The position numbers and the translations under genes were made by a program. Below, in pieces: positions 45,640 through 54,834 of a stretch of DNA of 64,000 nucleotides. Origin of the DNA: Salvator merianae (lineage: Eukaryota; Chordata; Lepidosauria; Squamata; Teiidae); the NCBI GenBank assembly GCA_003586115.2, contig QVOM02000057.1, positions 6,463,689-6,527,688 of the forward strand. The letters are read 5' to 3'. Within the stretch, counting starts at the first letter, position 1; each line of letters starts with the position of its first letter. The notes beneath the pieces are model-generated. The model did not search any database. It saw only the letters and a program-made list of their open reading frames with translations, and was not told the DNA's origin.

Positions 45640-48600
45640 GTGAGTGGGACGGGTTTAGCCCACCTCTGGCGGGGCAAGGGGGCGACGAGTATTGCCGTTG
45701 GGTCCAGATCTCTCCCGTTGGGACCCTTTTCCCCTTCCACCAGGGGTCTCTGGTGTGGGGAACTAGGAGCCCACTCTGGGAGCCAGAAAAAGCACTGTGG
45801 GCCAAAACACCTTACGATGGGAGCGGTCCTGTATTACGTTTGCGGGGGCTAGAGCAGGGACTGCTTTGCTTCCGTGAGCCCAAACCCTCTGGCGGGCGCC
45901 ATGTTGGAGACCCCAGCCTTTGAGTCATGCTTGGAGACAGACGGCACGATGCTGGGCAGAGCAGTGTATCCTTATCAATGAACGTGTGCAAACGGATATT
46001 CTGGGAGGGGGCATGCGTGAATCCGAGAGAAGTTGGGCACACAGCAAATTTAGGCTTAAACTGCCAAATCCCTGCAGTCGCTTTGCCACGCTCACACTTT
46101 GCAGCCCGCTGAACGCATAGATCCTTCGAACTTAACTCTTCCGTTTTCTCTTGAGCCGAGCCGCAAAAGTGCAAAGCGCTGCTTTAGCGCAGGTTGCAGG
46201 TTTAGGAAGCCGGGTGGACTTATTCAGGGTACAGGCTTGGTGAGCCTGCATGCAGGGAAAAGGCAGAAAATGCAAGAGCAGACAGGATCCTTAGTCATCA
46301 GGAGGCCACCCTTGGGCCTCAGTTTTCCCATCTCTAAAATGGAAACGCAAAACCGACAAATATTTATCACTTCGTTGTTCGGAGGGCTTTAAGGGAGCAC
46401 AGGAGGTCCACATACTTGCACACGGACAGCACTGCTAATTCCCACTCTGGTCCCATGGATCCTCCACGTAAAGGAGCAGTCTATCCTTCTTGGTTCAATG
46501 TACCAACAGAAGGAAAACAGCTGGGAGGGTTGCCTATTCTGTGTATCTTTGGAAGGGTTCCAAAGGGTGCAGGAAACACAGAATGGTACTTTTTAGATTA
46601 GCTTTGGACAGAAGGCTGGCTCCTCCCCCCCACCCCACCCCACTTCGCCGCCTGTTTTAGCAGGGCATACAGCCAGGCAGAGTTTTGTAATAATACTTCT
46701 TGGCAAGCTTTCCCTTTGCTAGCTGGGCCTGAGAGCGAAAGGTTTTAAAACGCTTGGGGCTTTTTAAAAGGAGATTTCCCCCACCTTCGGTGACTTTCAC
46801 ACCACTGTATTGCCTGATGGTAAAATATGGCCCGTGGGGAGGCAGAGAAGAGAATGGTAGAAGAGCATATGGATGCGTGTGTGTGAGGGAGAGAGATGTT
46901 ACACCCCGCTTTTAACACCTGTTTGGAGCCTTACTGAACTAGAATGACCCATGCCCAGCTGGGAACTTGGCATCGCGACCCCAGCTTTCTCCAACACTTG
47001 TCCTCTGAACCCCATCCTATGCCTCCACCCTCCAGCCAACGATCGGCGGTGTTGTTTTACCAGCAGATGTTACAGAACGGGGAGGAAACTGCCTCTTCCC
47101 ACCTGCTTCCTTCTGTGCAAAGCCTTTTCTTAGCTTATTTGGCCAGTGCCATTCCTGGGGGGGGGGGAAGCAGGCGAGGAGAAAATGGGGAGCGGAAGGT
47201 GAAATCAGAGCAGATTTGTCTACTGAGCTCAACCATCACTGGGGTGAGTTTTGGATACTGTACTGAACGGAGTCGGGGCGAGTGCTGTGTTTCCTAACTT
47301 TTATTGTCGCAGGAGTTTCAAAATACCTTCTCAGAGCCCCTTATCAAAAATCACATAGGGGGTCATGATATAGAATCGCCATAAAGCAAAAGAGACAGGA
47401 TTAAATACGCATTTTAACTAAACAGTAAAAGCAAGGAGGTCTGATAAACCTTGCAGCATGCTGGAGGAGGCCAGACATCAAAGGTGGCACACTGTGGTCA
47501 CCTACAGCTCAGTTCTCTAAATGCCGGACTGATCGCTAAACATACGATTATTGCCCTGCGTCTGCGGCAGCCTAAGGCTCATCTCTCTGCTACACGTTTT
47601 GCTCGCAGGCAATCTGATTGGGCCGGACGTTTCTGATGGGCCGGATGACCTGGGCCCCCCGCTCACGCCTGACCTGGAGAACGCCGAGCTCAGCCCCATC
47701 TTGCCATTCCTGTTCCTCGGCAACGAAAGGGACGCGCAGGACCTGGAGCGGATGCTAAGCCTCAACGTCGGGCACGTCCTCAACGTCACCACCCACCTGC
47801 CCCTGTATCACGCCGACAGCGGCCGCCTTCGCTACAAGCGCCTGCCTGCGACGGACAACAACCGGCAAGACTTGCGCCAGTACTTCGAGGAGGCCTTCGA
47901 ATTCATCGGTACGGCTGCTCGTGGGGGCTGGAGCTTAGAAACAAAGGGGGAGCTTCTTGGGATAATAGGGACTTACACAAGTGTGGTGGGAATGTTGCCC
48001 TCCTTTTGTATACAAGTATTGTGCTGAATGGGATGACTGTAGCTCAGCGGCAGAGAAAAACTGCCTAGAGAATGGAGGGTCGCTAGTTCAAACCCCGGCC
48101 TCTCCCCGGAAGCAGGCAATGGCAAACTACTTCTGTAGCTCTGCCAAGAAAACTGCATAGAGGGGCCCACAGAGTCTCAGAGTGTGTCTAGTTCGGTGGC
48201 AGAGCAAACTGCCTGGAAAGTGGAGCGTTGCCGGTTCGATTCCCAGCCTCCCCCTGGAAGTTGGCAATGGCAAACCACTTCTGTATCCCTGCCAAGAAAA
48301 CTGCATAGAGGGGCCCATGCAGTCAACCAGGAGTCAGAGTCAACCTGATGGGAAACATTTGTAAACGAGAAAAGAATCATGTAGGATATGAATCCTCATT
48401 TGAATTTGCTTGGCAAATTGCAACCTGCGTTTCTCACTGTGCATAATTTCCTAAAACCTTTGCCAACGTGGCTTTCTCAAGATATTTTTGACCGCAACTC
48501 CTGTCAGCTTCAGCCAGTGCAGCCATGCTGCCTAGAACTGCGAGAAGTTGCAGACTAAACCCTTCTCTGCAATGGGCAGAGAACAGTGCAGACTGCAGCA

Positions 48601-49455
48601 GGCCCCTAATCCAGAATCTAATCCAGAATAAGGCCCAATGCATAAAGGGTCTGAATCATGATTTAGGTGGGAGGGAAATTGTACATTGGAAACCAGACTG
48701 TGGCAGTTGGGGTTGCAGGCAGTTAGAGTCCAAAATATAACATTGGCTAGGGCTGAGGTGAAGCAGAAGCAAGGAAATCAGCTGCAACTGCTGGGGTGAT
48801 TATAACCTGAATTACGATTATTCTGCTATGGGCCGAACAGGATTATAATCTAATGGACCCCCAGTGTTTCGGAGAACATGTTTGATACCCACCCAGTATC
48901 CATGCAGAAAAAGTTAGCAGATTCACACTGAAAATCACCAAGCACCACATTCCTTGCTATATTTAAGGAAACAACTTGGGGTGATGATGTCTGGAGACCC
49001 TGAAAACAAATGCAGGTTCTCAGTGAAACCAAAAATCGCATTTTTCTGAAATCCGTTTCTGCTGTCAAATGGGCCCTTGTTCTTCATTCACACTGAGGCT
49101 GGGTTGGGAGCCATTTTTAGGGCGGGCCGGCCTCGCTCGTTGCGCTCCTAACATTTTCGTTGTCCTCTCTCCCCCACCTTTGGCTCCAGAGGAGGCCCAC
49201 CAGAGCGGCCGAGGGGTCCTGGTCCACTGCCAAGCGGGCGTCTCGCGCTCGGCCACCATCGTCATCGCCTACCTGATGAAGCACACGCTGATGACCATGG
49301 GCGACGCCTACAAGTACGTCAAGGGGCGGCGGCCCATCATCTCACCCAACCTCAACTTCATGGGACAGTTGCTGGAGTTCGAAACGGACCTCAACGCAGG
49401 GGTAACCCCCCGGATCCTCACCCCCAAGCTGGCCGGGGTGGAGACCGAAGTGTGA
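44430..49455 (+). CDS. DUSP10-like: DUSP10/MKP-5-like dual-specificity MAP-kinase phosphatase (spliced, 3 coding exons)
   Basis: Exons 44430-45639, 47609-47908 and 49190-49455 join in frame (both introns phase 1, GT-AG) to 591 codons plus stop. Seen in order: an [10 protein letters not shown] start like DUSP10's MPPSPL; low-complexity and cysteine-rich N-terminus (Cys tract 148-239); six Asp at 264-269; the DUSP10-type docking stretch [13 protein letters not shown] (276-288) of the kinase-interaction region; a rhodanese-like domain from about 294; then the catalytic domain from about 424, with general acid Asp486, [10 protein letters not shown] (Cys517, Arg523), [12 protein letters not shown] and the stop. 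The family dephosphorylates p38 and JNK. The catalytic part is closest to DUSP10, but the N-terminus is strongly diverged and longer (human DUSP10 is 482 residues), so I read it as a DUSP10 paralogue. The rhodanese domain lacks its usual last part. Neighbours: MARK2 upstream, SPINDOC convergent downstream. Confidence 0.9.
45640..47608 (+). other. DUSP10-like intron 2 (between coding exons 1 and 2)
   Basis: GT-AG intron of phase 1. I searched it by eye for an exon encoding the missing end of the rhodanese domain (a KGG-x-x-x-F-type segment) and saw none. It contains the right copy of the local direct repeat (46119-46366). Confidence 0.75.
46119..46366 (+). repeat. Right copy of a local direct repeat (pairs with 42937-43123)
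   Basis: It starts AGATCCTTCGAACTTAACTC, shares GGTTTAGGAAGCCGGGTGGA with the left copy and ends AACCGACAAATATTT. It has extra blocks of about 40 bp (with GGCTTGGTGAGCCTGCATGC) and about 20 bp relative to the left copy, suggesting the left copy has suffered deletions. The two copies lie in the same orientation 3.2 kb apart and bracket coding exon 1. Confidence 0.8.
47609..47908 (+). CDS. DUSP10-like: DUSP10-like coding exon 2 (start of catalytic domain)
   Basis: The acceptor is TTGCTCGCAG and the donor ATTCATCG|GTACGG. It encodes residues 404-503, including [20 protein letters not shown] and [11 protein letters not shown], and the general-acid loop [20 protein letters not shown]. These are near-identical to DUSP10 and distinguish it from DUSP8/16. 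Both ends are phase 1, so the exon is symmetric: skipping it would keep frame but remove Asp486. Confidence 0.93.
48030..48345 (+). mobile_element. Two tandem tRNA-derived SINEs with Bov-B-like tails
   Basis: Each copy has a tRNA-like head (ATGACTGTAGCTCAGCGGCA, then TCGCTAGTTCAAACCCCGG; and GTCTAGTTCGGTGGCAGAGC, then TGCCGGTTCGATTCCCAGCC). A body follows with GGCAATGGCAAACCACTTCT and GCCAAGAAAACTGCATAGAG, and the second ends CAGAGTCAACCTGATGG. The body and tail resemble Sauria SINEs that use Bov-B machinery. They lie in the phosphatase intron between coding exons 2 and 3, in the sense orientation, and match the cluster at 35.6-35.9 kb. Confidence 0.82.
49190..49455 (+). CDS. DUSP10-like: DUSP10-like coding exon 3 (catalytic signature and C-terminus)
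   Basis: The acceptor is CTTTGGCTCCAG. It encodes residues 504-591: [20 protein letters not shown] carries the phosphatase loop, followed by [20 protein letters not shown] and [19 protein letters not shown], ending ETEV. All catalytic residues are present, so an active enzyme is expected. The length of the C-terminal end equals that of DUSP10. Confidence 0.95.
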
Positions 49456-52400
49456 ACCGTAGCGGAGGGCGGACAGGAGGACCGCTGCCAATCTCAGGGC
49501 TGGGCAGGCGTGGCGTGGCGTGGGTGGGCGTGCAATAATCATTTTTTTTAAAGAAACAAAAAGACAGAAACCTGCCTGGCAGGTGTGGAGGCGGACCCCG
49601 GACAGCGGAAGCAGCAAGCGAAGAGAGGGAGGGACCCCCTCCCTGGAAAGCAGCAGGAAGAGCTTTTTTCAAATGCCTTTCGGCACAGGCCAATAGGAGA
49701 GGACTTTGATGTGCAAAAAATCAGTGCCAAAGAGAACAGGTTTGGGGGGATTTACAGGCCTGGCTGCTGCTACGGGCCATGGCGCCCTCGGAATCCGAGG
49801 GAGGATTTTATTGGTTTCTAAGAACTTTTCTCGCCTGGGAATCAGTGTGGATTGAGAAACAAATGGGAGCTTGTGTGCAGGGTGGGCGGTGGGTGGGTGG
49901 GGGAACAGACAATTCTCGCTGGGTTTAATTTATTGGTATGGTGTGTGGGTGTGACTGGAGTTCCCCTCTCCACCTTTTATTTTTTTTTGAATCCAGATGC
50001 TGGTTTTACCTTTCTTCCCAGAACGGCAAAATATTTCTTGGGGGGCGGGGGGGGGATTTCTCAAGCGTTTTGGCTTGTGTGTGTGTGCTGGGGATTGGGG
50101 GACACTTTGGGCAGGAGACCCTCTTCCCTGCCCCCTCCCCACCATTGATCAGATTTCAGTGCTCAGGATCAGAGAATTTTGGGGAGAACTGGGTGAGGAT
50201 AACTTTCAACGCCCCTCCCTGCCCACTGGGCTTTTGGGGGGGGGGGCAAAGGGACCCTTGTCTGGCCCTCGTTTGTTTCTTTGAACTCTAGTGCTGCTTA
50301 GCACCTCTTCCGACCACGAACCTGTTCTGTGGATTTCGAAGTGAGAATACCAGGGCCTTGATGGGGGACGGACGGACAGGTGACTGTGAACTCTTGTTGT
50401 AGATCTCCTTTGAAATGTAGTTTAGGCATTTCCTTTCCCCCCTCTGTCTGCCCCCCCCCCACTTCTCAGGGTAATATGTTGTAATTGGAATCTGTCTTCC
50501 ATTAATTAAGGGTTCATTTTAAAGTTGTCAGAGCCAGGGGTATTTACACTTTCTGAAAACCAGGTTGGCGGCCTAAAAGAACTGCTCAAGATCAGCCTCT
50601 GTCTTCTAGGGCAGAAAAAGTGGGTGGTTAGGTTTAGGGGGCTTTCTAAAATATCTTAAGATGCAATATATACATCTCTCTCTGTATATCTCCACACACA
50701 CATATATATTTGTGTTGTTGATTCCTCTGCAGCGTTTCTCCGCCCCGTCCCCTCTGGAGGGAGGAAGTGTGGTGCTTTGTTAATTGTCCTCGTCCCCCCC
50801 CCCCCGCCAAAGAATTTGAACTCATTACCAGCAGGCAAGGGCTTGCAACAGTGTGGGGCAAAAATGTAGCATTTTGGATGAAGGGGGGGGCATCATTTTT
50901 AGGGGCAAGACAGGCAGGCAGACGGCCAGACCAGCAGCTCTTCCTTCTCTCTTTTCCCCTACATGAACCCCTTGGGTGTGCAAAACTCAGATCTCCTGGA
51001 CCGCAAAGCTGTGATGTATGTGCCGTTTTGGTGGGCCATGGTCCTCCCCCTTAGATGTTGCATCAGTGTAGCCTTTCTGCATGGCTCAAACAGGTGCATG
51101 ATGGGAGAGGTGACGCCCTCCAGATGTGGCGGGATGCCACATTTTATCATTGAAAGCTGTCTGGGCCAGGTGGGTAGGGGTGCTGAACGGTGGTATGGTC
51201 CTCCAGATGGTCTGAACCATAACTCTCAGCTGTCTGTGCCAGCTCCGGATAACATGGAATGCTGGGATTTGAAGCCACTCCGAGTCCACGGAGAGGGGTG
51301 GCATACAAATCTAATAAATTAAATTAAATTAAATTAAAGTTCAGGAAGACCCTGTGGCGCTGCTGGTGGAGCAACCCCCGAGGTGGAGTCCATCCACCTC
51401 AAAATCCTGGCCTGCTCCACCTCCTGGGCTCTAAATGACAAGCTGGAGGGCCAGCTTGGAATCCAGGCATCTCCAATGGCCTGGCCTGGAAGAATAGCTT
51501 TTAAGCCAGGGATTAGCTATAATCTGGTGCCCTGCAGATGTTTTTGCTGGGACTCAAGCCAACTGCATTCAGAACATCTGCAGTTTCAGACCTGTGATGA
51601 AAAGAAGGTGGTTACCCATTTAATCGCGACATGTCTGAAAACACCTTTTATCCCAATACCCACCCACTCCCTAAACCCTCTATATTTATTTCTTCTGGTG
51701 AGGCTGGATAAATATATTCCCAAGGTTTTCGGGTTAAATAGATGTTTTTGAGGCTGGCACTCCAGTGGAAAAAAATCCGGCTTGCAACTCTTTGGGCCAC
51801 CTGGACGGCCTGCACAACTGGATTCCCACTGCTGTCCCAACTTTTTTGCTGGAAGTAATGCACAATGCATCGAATTGCGCACCGGCTGCTAAATTGCTGT
51901 GTTGGGCCCTCAGCCGCTTCCCTTTGAAGGGTCTGGTGTTTTTTAAAAATGCTTCCCCACTGCCAGATGTGGTCAGAATATAAGTTCCTCTCACCTCATC
52001 CCACTGTTTCTCCTTGGGTTTTGTCTTTGTTATTTATTGGGCCTGAGGACAGGCCCTGGCTGTTATTTATTAAATGTGAAATTTCTCTTTTGTAAGAAGG
52101 CTTTGTTTTTGTTGGGGCTCGGGCAAGGGAAGGGCAGGAGGCTTCATTCTTTCACTATGGAAGAGGCACTCTGAAGGCTCCACTGCTCTGTCCTGCAGTT
52201 CTGGGGCGTCTCTGCTAAAACAGGAGGTTGGATTAAACTGCCGGAGTGCAAACTCACAAGGACTTAAAAGTAGCCAGCACTCACCTCGGCGTCACTGACT
52301 GGTGCCACAAAAGATGACTCGCTCAGTTTTTCCTCCAGCTTTCCAACATAGTCGGCTGTAAACTAATCTCAGATCACCCTAGGTGACCAGCTATTGCTGC

Positions 52401-52722
52401 TCTGACATCCAGCACTTGAAACGCATAAGGTGGATCACATCCTCTTCCACCGGAGTGCCTTCATCGACCCTAAGCAGATTTTACAGACATTAACGCAGGG
52501 TTAAATTATTTCTTCACTAGTACACTCTAACCCCTGCACTGACTAGAACTGGAGAATACAGCTCCGCTGTAGGTGGTCTCATGACTCCTATTAACGTGGT
52601 GATGAAGGGTGCCACCTGATGACAACTTTCTGGAACTGCATCAGAATTAAGTATTTATTACAAGTGATACATGTTAGGATAAACAAAGTCCCAGCTTCTA
52701 CTGTGCACAATCGATCTATCTA

Positions 52723-52765
52723 TCTGTCTATCTATCTATCTATCTATCTATCCATCCATCCCACC
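52723..52765. repeat. (CTAT)n microsatellite
   Basis: About ten units of a GATA-type tetranucleotide (CTAT on this strand) grading into CCAT units. Such arrays are common in squamates. Confidence 0.92.
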
Positions 52766-52789
52766 CACCTACCCTATACCCAAAGGTCT

Positions 52790-53255
52790 TGAGGCAGGTC
52801 ATAATAAAATCACCATAAAACCAGATAAACTAAGTTTGCCGAAGATCAGGATCTAGAGATGCATCTTCCCCAGAGGTCTAAATATATGTAACGAGGATAC
52901 TTGATGTATCTCAGAAGGAAGGCTGTTCCACAGTTTGGGGGCTACCACCAAGAAGGCCCTCCCACACGTTCCCCCTCCTTTAACTGCTAAAGGGGATGGC
53001 ACAGACAAGGGGGCCTCACCAGCAGATCTTAGGGCACAGGAAGGTCCATATGGGAAGGAGGTATCCCTTTAGATATTTGGGGCCCAAGCAGTTTAAGGCT
53101 TTATAAGTTAACATTAATACTTTGAACAGGGACTCACTAGCAAATAGGCAGGAAGCGCAGTTCTGTTAGGGCCAGTGTGGTGTGCATCCGGCCAGCAGCA
53201 CCAGTTAGCAGTCTCACTGCCACATTCTGCCCCAAATGCAGCTTCCAAACCGTCT
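52790..53255 (-). mobile_element. LINE ORF2 fragment
   Basis: On the minus strand the segment encodes RAFLVVAPKLWNSLP (at about 52980-52920) and, upstream, LHLGQNVAVRLLTGAAGR and ALTELRFLPIC. These resemble the C-terminal part of LINE ORF2 in degraded form. The related copy at 60985-61270 has the same orientation and block order. Confidence 0.6.
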
Positions 53256-53675
53256 CCAAGGGCAGCCCCACATAGAGTTGTCTTAAAATAAGAAGAGATC
53301 CAGTGCCAACATTACACCTTTCTAAAACCCATAGCAGCAAATCCTCCCCTAATGAGGTACGCGGTGTTCTAGAACTGGCAAAGATGGGAGCGGGGGAGTT
53401 GAAGACACCTCAATGGGCCCCGTGGGTCAGTCCAGCCCACCAGGTTCTGAAGGGTGGAGCGGAGGAGACGAACGGCACTTCAACCTCCAGAGCTGGGAAG
53501 ATCAACTTCTTCCCCCATCTCTGAGCCTTCTGTGGGCCCCTCCTCCTGTCTTCGCGAGTGGACAAAGCACAGCCGACGAGAAAGGAGAGGTGATTCCAGG
53601 CGCAAACTCCCCACCTACGCTCTGGGTCGCCCTCTGGAGGCTAGGAATGACAGCCACAGCACATCACAAAAATAA

Positions 53676-53681
53676 TTTATT
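53676..53681 (-). terminator. SPINDOC: Polyadenylation signal of SPINDOC
   Basis: The minus strand reads AATAAA here (TTTATT forward), about 730 bases downstream of the SPINDOC stop codon. It is the first canonical hexamer I found after the stop, and places the transcript end near 53655. Confidence 0.7.
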
Positions 53682-54412
53682 GTCTCTCTGCTTGAGTCAC
53701 TGTCCCTTTTTAAGAGTCACCCCTGGGAGAACTCGGGCACCGAGTGAGAACTCCAGCTGTCTTCAACCGCCCGCCAGGATCGCTGGCAACAGCCCACGAA
53801 AGACGTGGTGAGGCCTGACCCCCCCCCGTGTCCCGCCAGAGTTACGGAAATTGCGCCTTAATTCGTCGGTCAGTCGACCGGGAGGGGAAATGCCCCACTA
53901 CCAAAAGAAAACGGGACGGTCAGAATCCCCCACGGCAGCTCGAAGGGGGTGAACCCCCACCCTTCTTCCCCGGAACATTTTCTAGAGCAACAGAGATGGA
54001 GGCTTTTATGCAACCCGAGGGCTTCTGTGGCAAAACAGATTCTCCCCTGAGCCTTGGAAAAGAAAAAAAAAGAAACCCGAAAAGCCACCCATCGTTTCAA
54101 ACCCTGGGAAGACGAAGCAGCAGAGGCTTCCTCTACCTATTTCCCCCTTTCCTGCTCTGCTGCTCTCCCACTTGTTCCCAAATCTTCACCCGTCCCGGGT
54201 TGCAGGGACCAGCGCCGAAGGTACACTGCCAACCCGGAGGGAAGGGGGCGGCCAAAGAACCCGGTCGTCTCCTTGCGCGCTTCAGTAGCAAATTGGACAA
54301 AACAGAACCCAGGAGCACCTGCACGGGGGACGGCGCAGGGGAGGAACTCCGCCCTGTTTCCAGGAACCATTCACAGCCGGCAGCCCTTCACGGGCAGGGA
54401 GCAGCCGGCCCC

Positions 54413-54834
54413 TCACTTCTGGGGGGCGGGCGTAGCGGCCTGGCCCCGGCTCTCCCAGACCTCCCGGATGGCGCGGCGGACCTCCCGGGGGAGGTGCAGA
54501 GTCTCGGCGTGGCACTGGAGGATGTGCCGCTTGACGGCGGCCAACCCCGCCTGCCGCAGGGGGTATTCGCAAACCATGCAGATGAGGCGCCCGGCGGCAG
54601 GGTCGAAGTCCATGAGGAAACGGGCTCGCCAGGCGGGGTCAAACCCCTTGGCCAGGAGAGAGGCGTCCTCCTTGCCCGCGGGGGCTTCCGGCTGACGTGG
54701 CCGGCGGGCGCAGGCTTTGGCGTTGGTGCCGGGGGCGCTGGCGAGGGCACGAGGATCGGGGTCTCCTCGGCGGCGGCAGAGCTGGGGGGAGTCGTCGGAG
54801 TTGAGCCGCAACAGAGACACAGAGCATTCGCGAT
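54413..54834 (-). CDS. SPINDOC: SPINDOC coding exon 6 (second zinc finger, C-terminus, stop)
   Basis: The acceptor is TTTTCCTCTCCAG. It encodes residues 250-389. Residues 318-380 repeat the first finger's plan: Trp, a hydrophobic stretch (RFLMDF), C-x2-C-x14-H-x4-H with CMVC and HIL in the same places, then a helix ending in W (REVWESR). The spacing is identical to that of finger 1 at 83-106. The exon is very GC-rich. Confidence 0.88.

Larger units (their letters stand above)
49456..53650. other. 3' region between the convergent DUSP10-like and SPINDOC genes
   Basis: The phosphatase 3' UTR must lie here, but I cannot place its end: the candidate polyadenylation hexamers (AATAAA near 51312, ATTAAA near 52069) sit in or beside repeat tails. 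Other content: poly-G/C tracts near 50.05, 50.24, 50.45 and 50.80 kb, an (AAATT)n run at about 51316, a (CTAT)n microsatellite and a LINE remnant at 52.9-53.25 kb. No further coding exon was seen. Confidence 0.55.

Noticed and set aside
44418..45740. 440-codon open frame on the minus strand across DUSP10-like exon 1
   Set aside because: It is antisense to a well-supported coding exon, is rich in Ala, Gly, Arg and Leu, and has no recognisable domain. High GC with strong third-position bias keeps the opposite strand open.
51300..52080. Polyadenylation site of the DUSP10-like gene (AATAAA near 51312 or ATTAAA near 52069)
   Set aside because: Both hexamers lie in or beside A/T-rich repeat tails, so neither can be chosen without transcript data.
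52723..52765. CRISPR-like or satellite array
   Set aside because: It is a plain tetranucleotide microsatellite without spacers. No CRISPR array is expected in a vertebrate genome.
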